A DNA stretch of 64,000 nucleotides from Mogibacterium sp. (GCA_017434025.1 JAFRGC010000042.1:1-64000), one strand, 5' to 3'. Shown: positions 46,444 through 55,784, counted from the first letter of the stretch. Notes: a model not told the origin generated them from the sequence alone. Made by a program: numbers and translations.

Positions 46444-47652
46444 CTAGTAATATTCTCCAGGTACCACAATTGTGATATCGGAGAGGGCAAAACTTGCGCA
46501 TGGGTGGATCTCACCGCACTGCTTGTCCGCCCATCTGCGGCCGTCCGTCGCGCCAGGGATGAATACGTCGCCCGATGTGACTCTGGAACGGCACCATCCG
46601 CATTCGCCGGAGCGGCATCTCGATGGAGCCTTGATGCCTGCGCGCTCGATCGCAACAAGGATCGGTTCGTTCGCTGAGCAGTCGCAGACGGTCTCGTTCG
46701 GTCCCTGTCTGACGGTCAGTTTGAATACTTTGTCTTTCTTGTCCTGCGGATAACCCGGCTCCAGCCAGACTGTTTTGGTCGCACCGAGGAACTCCTGACG
46801 GACGTTCTTCTTCTCGAGACCGAGTTTGTCGACTTCCTTGCCTACGAAGCGGTACATCGCTTCCGGTCCGCAGATGAATACACTGTAAGGATCATTGCCT
46901 GCGTACTTTTTGATGAGGTCCGCAGTGATGAATCCGTTCTCGAATCCTTTCTTCTTCTCATCGGAGAGGACATGCACGACTTTGACCTTGTCAGTCTCAG
47001 CGCAGATCTCGTCGAGCTCTTTCCTGAACAGGATCGCATCTTCCGTCCTGCTTCCGAACAGTATCGTAAGATCGAAATCCTCGATCCCGTCTCTGATCGC
47101 GTAAGCCATCGAGAGGAATGGTGTGATGCCGGAGCCGCCTGCAAGAGCGATGACGTGTCTGGCATCCCTGTACTTCTCGTAGAAGAAAGAGCCGAGACCT
47201 TCGGAACCCTTGACCTCATCACCGACTTTGAAGTTGTCCAGCATCCAGTCCGCTGCGAATCCACCAGGATTGGCTTTGACTGTGACAGCGACCAGACCGT
47301 CGAGTGCCCATGTAGGAGATGAGCTGATAGAGTATGGGCGGGTAACGAAACTGTCTCCGATAGGCAGTTTGAGCGAGATATACTGGCCGGCCCTGAAATA
47401 GGATGCAGGCTTGCCGTCAGATCTCTTGAGTATGAATGACTTTGCGCCTGCAGCAGCGTGGTCGATGATATCTTCGATCACGAACGGCTGATAATCAGGG
47501 TGCATTGCCTTGGCGAATTTGTTCACCGGATAGTCAGCAGTGATCTCATTGGCAGGAGCGCTGGCGATCACTTTCTCTCTGTCTTTGGCCAGATTTGCAA
47601 ATTTGAGCATATCCAGAAGTCCGATAAGACCTACTTTGAAATTCAGTGCCAT
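46444..47652 (-). CDS. FAD/NAD(P)H reductase with C-terminal [2Fe-2S] ferredoxin domain
   Basis: The 402-residue protein has an FAD domain (TRPYSISSSP, the R-x-Y-S motif), an NAD(P)-binding domain (VIALAGGSGITPFLSM and FICGPEAMY) and a C-terminal plant-type ferredoxin domain with SRCRSGECGWCRS giving C-x4-C-x2-C and a later Cys. It resembles the NqrF/phenol-hydroxylase reductase group. It passes electrons from NAD(P)H through FAD and the cluster, most likely to the flavoprotein encoded upstream, whose stop overlaps its start (TAATG). Confidence 0.88.
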   Translation of the reverse strand: MALNFKVGLIGLLDMLKFANLAKDREKVIASAPANEITADYPVNKFAKAMHPDYQPFVIEDIIDHAAAGAKSFILKRSDGKPASYFRAGQYISLKLPIGDSFVTRPYSISSSPTWALDGLVAVTVKANPGGFAADWMLDNFKVGDEVKGSEGLGSFFYEKYRDARHVIALAGGSGITPFLSMAYAIRDGIEDFDLTILFGSRTEDAILFRKELDEICAETDKVKVVHVLSDEKKKGFENGFITADLIKKYAGNDPYSVFICGPEAMYRFVGKEVDKLGLEKKNVRQEFLGATKTVWLEPGYPQDKKDKVFKLTVRQGPNETVCDCSANEPILVAIERAGIKAPSRCRSGECGWCRSRVTSGDVFIPGATDGRRWADKQCGEIHPCASFALSDITIVVPGEYY

Positions 47653-49190
47653 TACTTGTTACCTCCTTCCCTGAGATCTGCACAGACCAGTTGAGCACAC
47701 AGGTCTCCATTGATCCATGTGGATGAATAACCGTCTGCCATGAAGGAACCGGCACCGATGTGGCGGAGTCCCTTGATGGTGAAGTCTGCCTGGATATCCA
47801 TCATTCTTGCGATGATACCATCCCAGTCACTCAGTTCAAATCCGTAAGGAGTGCCGTCCGGTGTACCGAGGTATCTTGCGAATGTCATCGGGGTAGCGAC
47901 TTCGACTTCTTCGATGTAAGGCGTCAGATCGATACCGAGATTCTTCTTGACATCCGCGATACATTTGCCGATCATTTTGTCCTTCATCTTGTAGTATTCC
48001 TGAGGAGTCAGTTTCGCCCAGTCTTCAGACTCGCTGAAGAGCTTGGTGAAGCTGATGACGCTGGTGCCTGCAGGTGAGAAGTCCGGGATAAGAGTGTTGT
48101 AGCTGATAAGGATGTTGTAATCATTATCGATACTCTTCATGTACTCGTATTCTTTCCTGGAATCAGCCGTCTCCGCGAAGAAGATACAGTAATCATTGAT
48201 GCCGATCTCTTCGATAGGCTTATTGAGCGCCATGTAGATCATGCAGAATTTGGTGCTGAACTTCTTGTTCCTTGCTGCGGAGAGCTTCTTGTCTCTCTCC
48301 GGAACTCTGTCTTTAGGGATCATCTTCGCGTCGATGATATCCGGATTGATATTGGCAAGACACTGCTCACACTCGACATCGCCGAGGCTCGTCCTCACAC
48401 CGCATACTTTGTCGCCGTCAAACAGGAACTCTTCTGCTCTGCAGTTGAACCATGCCTCGCCGCCCAGTTCATAGAATCTGTTCAGGAAGGTCATGGAGAT
48501 CTCATGAGAGGTGTGATGAGGAATGACCGCCTGACGGATGACATACATGTCGATCATGTTTCCGAAGTGGAAGAAATTGATCGTGTCGAGCGGAACTCCG
48601 AGATACGGCCAGTATACTCCGAGAATATCGATAGCCTTCTGAGGGATCTTCAGCGCCTGGAGGACTTTGAGGGTGTTGTAACCGCATGCCCTCAGGGTGT
48701 TAGGGAAGTGCTTCTGCATGTATTTGGCGTCGTTAGGTGTGCCGTCGTTCATGTAGACTTTGGCCGCTCTGATCTCGAGAAGCAGGTCAAAGAATTTCTC
48801 CATCGAAGGACGCGAACCCGGCACGTATTTCTCCATTGCCGCGATGAAGTTCTCACGTCCGCAAGGCATTGTTACGTCCATCGGGGTGCCGTCGGAGTAT
48901 GTCGAGATGCATCTGTAGCAATCCGGAACTGTGATCCAATTCACATTGACGCCATTTCTCTCCATGAGAAGTCTGACATGGCCCTTGTTGTCTTCAGGAC
49001 CGAAGTCACAGATCTCATGGACGCTCGGGTCAAACTCAAAACGCCCCCTCCTGAAGCTGGACGCGCATCCGCCGGGCAGGTTGTGCTGATCGATAAGCAA
49101 TACTTTATAGCCTTCGACTGCGCACTTAACAGCTGCACTCAGGCCGGCATTTCCGGCTCCGACAACAACTACATCGTACTTTGCTGCCAT
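47652..49190 (-). CDS. FAD-dependent oxidoreductase, phytoene desaturase/retinol saturase-like
   Basis: The 512-residue protein opens with VVVVGAGNAGLSAAVKCA and LIDQHNLPGGCASSFRRG, the dinucleotide-binding and CrtI-type motifs, and ends with GAGSFMADGYSSTWINGDL. CrtI-like oxidoreductases desaturate or saturate isoprenoids and other lipids. No carotenoid genes are near, so the substrate is unknown. AAAGGAGAG precedes the start, which lies within the end of the MoxR gene (22-nt overlap). Confidence 0.85.
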   Translation of the reverse strand: MAAKYDVVVVGAGNAGLSAAVKCAVEGYKVLLIDQHNLPGGCASSFRRGRFEFDPSVHEICDFGPEDNKGHVRLLMERNGVNVNWITVPDCYRCISTYSDGTPMDVTMPCGRENFIAAMEKYVPGSRPSMEKFFDLLLEIRAAKVYMNDGTPNDAKYMQKHFPNTLRACGYNTLKVLQALKIPQKAIDILGVYWPYLGVPLDTINFFHFGNMIDMYVIRQAVIPHHTSHEISMTFLNRFYELGGEAWFNCRAEEFLFDGDKVCGVRTSLGDVECEQCLANINPDIIDAKMIPKDRVPERDKKLSAARNKKFSTKFCMIYMALNKPIEEIGINDYCIFFAETADSRKEYEYMKSIDNDYNILISYNTLIPDFSPAGTSVISFTKLFSESEDWAKLTPQEYYKMKDKMIGKCIADVKKNLGIDLTPYIEEVEVATPMTFARYLGTPDGTPYGFELSDWDGIIARMMDIQADFTIKGLRHIGAGSFMADGYSSTWINGDLCAQLVCADLREGGNK

Positions 49191-50635
49191 AATTTCTCTC
49201 CTTTCTGTAGGATCTCAAGTTTTCTCTCATACAACTTCAACGAATCATTATTTCTATAATATGCATCGCATCCATATCTTGCTATGAATCTCGATGAGTA
49301 GAAACCTATTGTGAGTTCGGTGACGAGTATCACCATTTCCTGTCCCGCGCCCCAGACGTTTTCCGCGAAAGCAAACAGATTGTCGAGTCTTGCTCTGGCT
49401 GCGGCAGCCGCAAGCTTCATATCTGAAACGATGCGGTCATAATCCGCTTTGATATCGGCAAAATCCGCACCCACGGAATGTTTCCGCAGGAACTCGATGA
49501 CCGTCTCGTATTTGAGCCTCGCGTCAGGAGAGAGCACGCCCATCCTGAGATAGCGCGTGTACAGTTCTTCCTCGCTGTCCGCGATCTCACTGATATCTCC
49601 ACCTTCCTTGACCTGCCTGAGCAGTTTGACCAGTTCGGAGGCGACATCCTCTGTCTTGACTACAGCGGCGATCTCCTCACGGATGATCCCAAGGAGCAGA
49701 CCGAGGAGGGAAAGTCTCTCGTCGAACGGCGCATTGGCTGCACGGCTCCTGATCTCTTCGCTGGCGGTACCGGACAGAATGTCTTCGAGTTTGTAGTCGG
49801 ACCTGTACTTGTTGAAGAGGTCATAATACGACGCAAAATCTTCCGCGATCTCTGTATCCTGCAGGTACTGGCTGATCAGCTTGAGGTCGACTTCGATGCC
49901 GAGCATTTCGTACATCCTGATGATGCTGCTCAGATCAGACCATCCTCTTGCTGTTACGAATTTCTTGCCCTCGATGCTCTCTTCGACTTTGTAGAAACTG
50001 CCTCTGCGCGCTTCGAGATAAGTGAGGACGCTGGCGTGGACATTCGTGACATAAGCGTATTTCTTCCAGGCTTCATAGTCCGGCTCGATGTCGACTCTCT
50101 TGAGCCTGTCCCATGTAACGATGTCAAATTCCTTGGCGTTGCGGTTGTACTCTATCGGGTTGCCGGCGGTGACGATGATCCAGCCTTCCGGCACTCTGTG
50201 CTTACCGAATGTCTTGAACTGAAGGAACTGCAGCATTGTTGGGGTGAGCGTCTCAGAAACACAGTTGACCTCATCGAGGAACAGAATGCCTTCCCTGAGA
50301 CCGGTCGCAGCCATCACATCGTATACCGATGCAATGATCTCGCTCATGGTGTATTCGGAAACGTCATACTCTTCACCTGCGTACGACTTGTGGACGATCT
50401 TCGGAAGACCGAGCGCTGACTGACGGGTGTGGTGAGTTATGGAATAGCTCACAAGCCCGATCCCCAGTTCCTCAGCGACCTGTCTGACGATCGCAGTCTT
50501 GCCGATTCCCGGAGGACCCATGAGGAACAGCGGGCGCTGATCCTCAACAGGAAGCACATAATTGCCGAAGCGGTCCTTCATCGAATACGCCCTGATGGTA
50601 TTGGTCAGCTGCTGCTTGGCTTCTGCTATATTCAT
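49169..50635 (-). CDS. MoxR-type AAA ATPase
   Basis: The 488-residue protein has an AAA_5/MoxR core: Walker A MGPPGIGKTAIV, Walker B GILFLDEVNCVSETL, and sensor-type VTAGNPIEYNR. The C-terminal 200 residues are helical with no recognised domain. MoxR ATPases usually work with a VWA-domain partner to mature or insert cofactors in metalloenzymes. Here a VWA gene is two genes upstream. ATGA overlap with the LRR gene. Confidence 0.88.
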   Translation of the reverse strand: MNIAEAKQQLTNTIRAYSMKDRFGNYVLPVEDQRPLFLMGPPGIGKTAIVRQVAEELGIGLVSYSITHHTRQSALGLPKIVHKSYAGEEYDVSEYTMSEIIASVYDVMAATGLREGILFLDEVNCVSETLTPTMLQFLQFKTFGKHRVPEGWIIVTAGNPIEYNRNAKEFDIVTWDRLKRVDIEPDYEAWKKYAYVTNVHASVLTYLEARRGSFYKVEESIEGKKFVTARGWSDLSSIIRMYEMLGIEVDLKLISQYLQDTEIAEDFASYYDLFNKYRSDYKLEDILSGTASEEIRSRAANAPFDERLSLLGLLLGIIREEIAAVVKTEDVASELVKLLRQVKEGGDISEIADSEEELYTRYLRMGVLSPDARLKYETVIEFLRKHSVGADFADIKADYDRIVSDMKLAAAAARARLDNLFAFAENVWGAGQEMVILVTELTIGFYSSRFIARYGCDAYYRNNDSLKLYERKLEILQKGEKLWQQSTM

Positions 50636-51318
50636 AGATCAAATTCTCCTTCATCAAATCGGCGGGGAACGGACATGAGCAGGGCAGTGATCTCGCTCCT
50701 GCCTGCGCTGTGAGCCTGCTGGATATAGGCATCAAGATCGCCTTCCAGCAGTCCCAGTCTGGCGATCCCGTTCATCGCCGGAATATTATTATGCTTGATG
50801 ATCCATTCTATCATGAGTTGCTCGTGTTTGTGTATGAAGGCTCGCGCACGTTCTGCTGTGATACTGCTGTGCCTTTCCGGGCAGGAACACCAGAGCAGAG
50901 TGTACTGCAGCTCCTCGTGATGGCGAATGTTGTCCGGATAGCCGCACGCGATGAACCCTTCGTGCAGGTCATCACAGCAGCTGAAAGCGTCGCTTTCGAT
51001 CACGGTGCTGACTCCCGGAACTTCGATCTTCCTGAGATCATCGCAGCTGAAGAATGCTTTCTCAGCGATCAGTTCCATTCCTGCCGGCAGCAGGACTTCT
51101 TCGATCGCTGTCTCGCCAAATGCTTCTTCCCTGATAAACCGCAGACTTTCAGGAAAGACGACTTCTCTCAGATTGCTGCACCCGTAGAATGCGACCTCCC
51201 CGATATCTGTGATGCCCTCAGGTATCACGACAGAAGTAAAGCTGCTGTCTTCTGCGTACGCGCCTTCGACGAGGCGGCCGTTATTGACTTTGGACGGATC
51301 TATCGTCAGTTTGCTCAT
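50632..51318 (-). CDS. Leucine-rich repeat (BspA/LRR_5-type) protein
   Basis: The 228-residue protein has about four repeats of the I-x-x-x-A-F-x-x-C-x-x-L-x-x-V-x-x-P type at residues 30-125 (for instance IGEVAFYGCSNLREV and IAEKAFFSCDDLRKI), then a helical C-terminus. It has no signal peptide, unlike surface BspA proteins, so a cytoplasmic binding role is likely. Start and stop overlap the VWA and MoxR genes by ATGA, which makes it an integral member of that set. Confidence 0.85.
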   Translation of the reverse strand: MSKLTIDPSKVNNGRLVEGAYAEDSSFTSVVIPEGITDIGEVAFYGCSNLREVVFPESLRFIREEAFGETAIEEVLLPAGMELIAEKAFFSCDDLRKIEVPGVSTVIESDAFSCCDDLHEGFIACGYPDNIRHHEELQYTLLWCSCPERHSSITAERARAFIHKHEQLMIEWIIKHNNIPAMNGIARLGLLEGDLDAYIQQAHSAGRSEITALLMSVPRRFDEGEFDL

Positions 51319-52619
51319 AGTTTCATGAATTCTTCAGTAGGCATATCGACTTTCATGGCCCATTCCGGCACCCACACATCGGTAAGTGTGTCGTTGTGGA
51401 TGATGAATGCCACATCGTAATCCGGGGAATGGGAAGGGAAGGTTCCTTTGCCGTCGGTAAAATACAGCAGCCCGCGCATTTCGGTGAGTTTGCGTTCTTC
51501 GATGAGTTTGTCCACATACGCGAATACCGGGCGGAAATCCGTCCTGCCGAGCCCCTTGATCTCCATGCTGCTGAGATAATTGTCAAAATCTTCCCGGCAG
51601 GTGATCAGTACAGAATCGCGTATTGCATCGTCACACTGCAGGATGTACAGGTTCGTCCGCGTGTCAAAACTGTTCTGGCCGGTGAGTATGTCATGGGTGT
51701 GCTGGACAAATTTCTGCACGACCGCGCCTTCGACACTGCCGGATGTGTCAATGGCGATCACGAAATCCCGGATCTTCCTGCTGTCTCTGTACTCGAGCGG
51801 TTCGATCAGAGGGATGTCCCCGTACAGCTCTATGCCATAAGTATAGTAGATGTTATCGAATTCCTCATCGGAGACTTTCATGGTCTCCGAGCGGAGGCTG
51901 AACCGCTTGAGAAATTCCGTATAGTTATATCTGATACGGTTGATCTCTCTCAGATTCTGAGTGAGTGCTCCGTCATCTTTGTCAAAAAGTTCGAGCTCTG
52001 TCTGCATCCGCCTGGCGATATCTTTCCACAGCTGCTCAAGATCGATATTGCTCGCGATAGGGTAGTATGCGGCATCTGTTCCGTACCACAGATCGTGATC
52101 ATCACCGTGGAACAGCTCACTCCACTGATAGCACTGTACATAAGAGACCTTGCCGCTATTGAGATAGCTGTAGATCCTCTCTGCAGTCAGATAGGGGAGT
52201 TCCTCCCTGAGACGGCCGATCACTTCTGCCTGAGCGGTTTCACGTTTGGCTCTGAGACAGTCTTTCCCGAGCTCGTTGATACTGTTCTCAGCAGCGATAT
52301 CACATGCCAGATCCCATCTGAGTCTGTCGATCCCCTCACCGACGATACTGTGCCTGAGCACATTGTGGAGAGCGCAGTGGATCAGGTTGCGTGTAACGGA
52401 GTTCTGATCATCGTGATACATGTTGATCAGACTCCACGGGCTGTAGAAAACAAAAGCACCGTTGCCTGCGAATCTGAAATTCATATCAGGAACGATGCGG
52501 AGATTGCCGATCGCGCGGTCCATGAACCTCAAATTGACAAGAATAGTGTTTCTTGCCAGTGCGATTATTTCCTGTGACAATTCTTCTGCCTGTCGGTCGC
52601 GTTCGGTCAGATTGTTCAT
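51315..52619 (-). CDS. VWA domain protein with DUF2201-type N-terminal region
   Basis: The 434-residue protein has an N-terminal metallopeptidase-like region and a C-terminal VWA-like domain with the metal-site motif IAIDTSGSVEG and later TDGKG. The usual H-E-x-x-H of the N-terminal family reads IHCALHNVLRHS, so the catalytic Glu is missing. It is the partner expected for a MoxR ATPase. It is the first gene of the seven-gene operon. No clear ribosome site precedes the start. Confidence 0.82.
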   Translation of the reverse strand: MNNLTERDRQAEELSQEIIALARNTILVNLRFMDRAIGNLRIVPDMNFRFAGNGAFVFYSPWSLINMYHDDQNSVTRNLIHCALHNVLRHSIVGEGIDRLRWDLACDIAAENSINELGKDCLRAKRETAQAEVIGRLREELPYLTAERIYSYLNSGKVSYVQCYQWSELFHGDDHDLWYGTDAAYYPIASNIDLEQLWKDIARRMQTELELFDKDDGALTQNLREINRIRYNYTEFLKRFSLRSETMKVSDEEFDNIYYTYGIELYGDIPLIEPLEYRDSRKIRDFVIAIDTSGSVEGAVVQKFVQHTHDILTGQNSFDTRTNLYILQCDDAIRDSVLITCREDFDNYLSSMEIKGLGRTDFRPVFAYVDKLIEERKLTEMRGLLYFTDGKGTFPSHSPDYDVAFIIHNDTLTDVWVPEWAMKVDMPTEEFMKL

Positions 52620-52757
52620 GGCGGGATGCTCTGATGGTTGTTGTTTGTTTTCAATTCTAATAATAAATATATCATTTTGGATTGTTTGATGATATGGCTA
52701 GTCAAAAATGTATAATAAAAAATATAAGGATGGTACTCAGCAGAGAGGGGGAAGTAT
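52620..52757. promoter_or_regulatory. Divergent AT-rich intergenic promoter region
   Basis: The gap separates the minus operon from the ketopantoate-reductase-like gene. A TATAAT at 52711-52716 with TTGATG 19 nt upstream may serve the plus gene. No clear minus promoter could be fixed. Confidence 0.35.
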
Positions 52758-53774
52758 ATGAAATGCGCAATTTACGGTGCCGGATCTCTGGGCACGATAT
52801 TAGGAGCTTATCTCACGAAGAACGGTTTCCCGATCGAGCTGGTGAACCGCAATGTAAAACATGTAGAAGCACTGCAGAAGAACGGAGCTCACATCACGGG
52901 AACGGTCGATTTCACTACTCCGGTCAACGCGATCCTGCCGGATCAGATGGAAGGCCCGTATGACATCATTTTCCTGATGACAAAGCAGCTCCATAACCCG
53001 GAAATCGTCACCATGCTCAAGCCAAAGCTTGCTGATGACGGTGTCATCGTGACGCTGCAGAACGGCATCCCTGAACCCGGTATCGCAGAGATCGTGGGCG
53101 AAGACAGGACTGTCGGCTGCACGGTGGAATGGGGCGCGACTATGACGGAGCCGGGCTGCTGTATCCTGACCAGTGAGCCGGAAAGCCTGTCATTCCATAT
53201 GGGAGGCATGAAAGGCATATCGCCGGAAACGCTTGAACGGGTGAAGAGCGTGCTTGAGAAAATGTGTCCTGTGGACATCGAGGACAATCTGATCGGCGCG
53301 CGCTGGTCCAAACTCCTGATCAATGCCACATTCTCCGGACTTGGGTCTGTTATCGGAGGTACCTTCGGTGATGTCGCGACGTGGAAGCCTGCCAACAAGG
53401 TAGCGGTAAAATGCATGAAAGAATGCATCGATGTCGCTCATGCCGGCGGAGTCGAATTTGCACCGGTCCAGGGCAAAGACATCACGAAACTCTTCTACTA
53501 CACGAACAAAGCGAAACAGAAAATTGCGGAGATACTCGTGCCGATAGCCATGAAAAAGCACTTCGGGATCGTTCCGTCGATGCTGCAGGATCTCCAGAAA
53601 GGCAAGCCTTGCGAGATCGACGCGATCAACGGCGTTGTCTGTGAGTGGGGCAGGAAGTACGGCGTACCGACTCCTGTGAATGACAGGATCGTAGAGATCG
53701 TCAAGAAGGAAGAGAAGGAAGGCCTCAGACCGATGCTGGCGAATATCCAGTACCTGGAGGAATTCTACAAATAG
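52758..53774 (+). CDS. Ketopantoate reductase family protein (PanE/ApbA)
   Basis: The 338-residue protein has the NADP-binding N-terminus MKCAIYGAGSLGTILGAYL, FLMTKQLHNPEI, TLQNGIPEP and the central helix segment ARWSKLLINATFSGL with the catalytic Lys. The C-terminal half is the all-helical substrate domain. It is longer than typical PanE (about 300). No pantothenate genes are near, so the 2-keto acid substrate is open. Confidence 0.85.
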   Translation: MKCAIYGAGSLGTILGAYLTKNGFPIELVNRNVKHVEALQKNGAHITGTVDFTTPVNAILPDQMEGPYDIIFLMTKQLHNPEIVTMLKPKLADDGVIVTLQNGIPEPGIAEIVGEDRTVGCTVEWGATMTEPGCCILTSEPESLSFHMGGMKGISPETLERVKSVLEKMCPVDIEDNLIGARWSKLLINATFSGLGSVIGGTFGDVATWKPANKVAVKCMKECIDVAHAGGVEFAPVQGKDITKLFYYTNKAKQKIAEILVPIAMKKHFGIVPSMLQDLQKGKPCEIDAINGVVCEWGRKYGVPTPVNDRIVEIVKKEEKEGLRPMLANIQYLEEFYK

Positions 53775-53788
53775 TGTAATAAGAAACG

Positions 53789-53822
53789 ACACCCGGATGA
53801 TGCATGTCATCCGGGTGTTTTG
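53789..53822. terminator. Bidirectional intrinsic terminator
   Basis: ACACCCGGATGA pairs with TCATCCGGGTGT around TGCATG, followed by TTTT. It lies between convergent genes. Confidence 0.88.
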
Positions 53823-53829
53823 CTGTGGG

Positions 53830-55077
53830 TCATTCATAGAGGATATTCATGTCGACATCACCGTCGATGCCGTTTATTCTGCCGGTGTTGCTGGCCTGCC
53901 ATATCATGTAAGGACCTTCATAATCAGTCTTGTCGGTATAGTGGGCGAGCCATATAGGTCTCGTATTCGTATCCTCCCAGACCTTCTCGAGAAAGTTCAG
54001 GCTGCCGTAGAGCATACAATCGTAACCGCCTGCCGAGAGCTCCTCTGCGAACGCGTCGTAGAGATTGTTCAAATCGGTAAAACTCATTTCGTACTCCTGG
54101 AACCTCCCGAAATCTTCCCAGTCAAAGGCGACCGGAAGATCCAGACTGCTGCCGCCGAGCTTCTCGACGACCCATCTGGCAGAAGAACGCACCTTGTCGA
54201 TGGTATTGTCGTAGCTGAAGAGATAGATGCCGACCCTGAGCCCGGCTTCTCTTGCCCGTTCGATGTTCTGCTCGTATGTATCATCGATGTTGACTTCACC
54301 ATCGACCGAGTATCCGATCCTGATGATCACAAAGTCGCATCCCGCAGCTTTCACTGCCTTGAAATCGATGTCTCCCTGCCAGGTCGAGACGTCGATGCCG
54401 AAAGATCGACCTTTACCCTTGTGCCCGGAGACAAACTTCCTGAATGGAGTGCTGTCCGATGTATACGGGTAATCAGGCACGCTGTCCGCAACAATGACGG
54501 TGAGATCGCACTCCGCAGAATTCCCGGATGCGTCGGTCACGGTTACATGGAGCGGGTAGCTGCCGGAAGTGTCCATATCGACTTTGCCGTCGACAGTCAC
54601 GGCCGGTGCCGGATCCGCGTTGTCACCATAACCGAGCACATCATTGAGGTTGAATTCGGTCCCGCGCTGCAGGGTCGTGCCGCTGCCGTTCCACAATATC
54701 AGAGGATCAACAGTATCGACTACAGTGTAGGTGAGGGTGAAGTCGCGTGTTGGTGTCAGCAGACCGCCAAACAGAGGCTGGGAGACCGTGTAGACCAGCG
54801 CTTCGCTGCCGAGTGTATCAGCCTCCAGGCTGTCTTCGGCAGGTGATACGATGCCCTCCGATCCACTCACGTAATCCATCGCGGGATAATCGCCTCCGAA
54901 TTCAACGCTCGGCGCTTCCTCCGTGAAACTGACGTACAGAGAATCCAGCGTGGAATTATAGTAATACAAGACTGCTCCTGCTATCGCGACTATAAGGAAC
55001 AGTATGAGTACAAGCAGGATCCTGAGGGTCCTGCCCTTGCTCTTACGAGGTTGTTCTGTCTGTCTTCCGGTCCTCAT
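53830..55077 (-). CDS. Membrane-anchored GH25 muramidase with Ig-like domain
   Basis: The 415-residue protein has a basic N-terminus, a membrane anchor (about residues 17-40), a low-complexity stretch, an Ig-like/cadherin-type domain (ending VTVTDASGNSAECDLTV, about 150-195) and a C-terminal GH25 lysozyme domain from FGIDVSTWQG, with the catalytic DWED at FDWEDFG and the final WQASNTGRINGI. GH25 enzymes cut peptidoglycan between NAM and NAG. The enzyme is probably tethered outside the membrane. A TATAAT lies on the minus strand at 55126-55121. Confidence 0.92.
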   Translation of the reverse strand: MRTGRQTEQPRKSKGRTLRILLVLILFLIVAIAGAVLYYYNSTLDSLYVSFTEEAPSVEFGGDYPAMDYVSGSEGIVSPAEDSLEADTLGSEALVYTVSQPLFGGLLTPTRDFTLTYTVVDTVDPLILWNGSGTTLQRGTEFNLNDVLGYGDNADPAPAVTVDGKVDMDTSGSYPLHVTVTDASGNSAECDLTVIVADSVPDYPYTSDSTPFRKFVSGHKGKGRSFGIDVSTWQGDIDFKAVKAAGCDFVIIRIGYSVDGEVNIDDTYEQNIERAREAGLRVGIYLFSYDNTIDKVRSSARWVVEKLGGSSLDLPVAFDWEDFGRFQEYEMSFTDLNNLYDAFAEELSAGGYDCMLYGSLNFLEKVWEDTNTRPIWLAHYTDKTDYEGPYMIWQASNTGRINGIDGDVDMNILYE

Positions 55078-55152
55078 GCATCATCCTCTCTAATCCCAGA
55101 AATCTTGAATGCTGGAATCCATTATAACCTAAATGCAATCATGTTGCACACT

Positions 55153-55188
55153 ATCCGGCAGATCATCCGGATCCCGCTGCTGCCGGAT
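55153..55188. repeat. Nested ATCCGG repeats in a divergent intergenic region
   Basis: ATCCGGCAG (55153-55161) and CTGCCGGAT (55180-55188) are inverted, and the palindrome ATCCGGAT (55165-55172) lies between them. The element may be a hairpin or a cluster of operator sites between the GH25 and Nudix genes. Confidence 0.35.
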
Positions 55189-55202
55189 CTTGAGTGTGGT
55201 AC

Positions 55203-55233
55203 TTGACAGCTATGAGAACTCTGGATGTATAAT
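55203..55233 (+). promoter_or_regulatory. Probable promoter of the Nudix gene
   Basis: TTGACA (55203-55208) and TATAAT (55228-55233) are 19 nt apart; the overlapping ATGTAT would give 16 nt. Confidence 0.45.
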
Positions 55234-55283
55234 TCTCAATAGTCAGTTTATAATTGCATAATAATATATGAGGTGAGTTGATC

Positions 55284-55784
55284 TTGAACAGCAGTTTTTG
55301 CAGAGAATGCGGCACGAAACTGGTGCCGAAGGAACTGGAACATGAGGGCATCGTGCCATACTGTCCATCGTGCGGGAAGTTCAGGTTTCCGCAGTACAAT
55401 GTGGCCGTCATCATGATCGTGGTTGATGAAGAGAAACAGAAGATACTGCTGATCCAGCAGTACGGCAGACCGCAGTATATCCTCGTGGCAGGATATGTAG
55501 CCAGAGGAGAATCTCTGGAAGACGCAGTAGCAAGGGAAGTGCGTGAAGAGACCGGCATGACAGTGTCTCACATCAAATTCAACCGAACGCAGTTCTATGA
55601 AGGTTCAGGATCACTGATGTGCAATTTCACAGCTTTCGTCAGGAATGCGGAAGAGTTTGCTCCGAACTATGAGATCGACTCCTCGAAGTGGTTTACGTTC
55701 GAAGAAGCCAGGCAGAATATACGTCATGGCAGCCTGGCGGAATATTTCCTCGTCTCATATCTGGATGAGCTGGAGCAGGAATGA
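55284..55784 (+). CDS. Nudix hydrolase with N-terminal zinc ribbon
   Basis: The 166-residue protein has a zinc ribbon (CRECGTKL, then CPSCGKF) and a full Nudix box (GYVARGESLEDAVA then REVREETGM). The arrangement resembles the C-terminal part of NudC-type NADH pyrophosphatases, though the protein is shorter. The start is likely a TTG at 55284, seven bases after AGGTGA; another TTG at 55278 is too close to it. Substrate is a nucleoside diphosphate derivative, not identified. Confidence 0.88.
   Translation: MNSSFCRECGTKLVPKELEHEGIVPYCPSCGKFRFPQYNVAVIMIVVDEEKQKILLIQQYGRPQYILVAGYVARGESLEDAVAREVREETGMTVSHIKFNRTQFYEGSGSLMCNFTAFVRNAEEFAPNYEIDSSKWFTFEEARQNIRHGSLAEYFLVSYLDELEQE

Noticed and set aside
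49478..50419. 313-codon plus-strand open frame opposite the MoxR gene
   Set aside because: The Walker motifs lie on the minus strand and the plus frame has no recognisable feature.
51396..52577. 393-codon plus-strand open frame opposite the VWA gene
   Set aside because: The minus-strand frame has a clear VWA motif and operon overlaps; the plus frame shows no domain.
53797..54846. 349-codon plus-strand open frame opposite the GH25 gene
   Set aside because: The GH25 domain on the minus strand is unmistakable. The plus frame begins inside a terminator hairpin.
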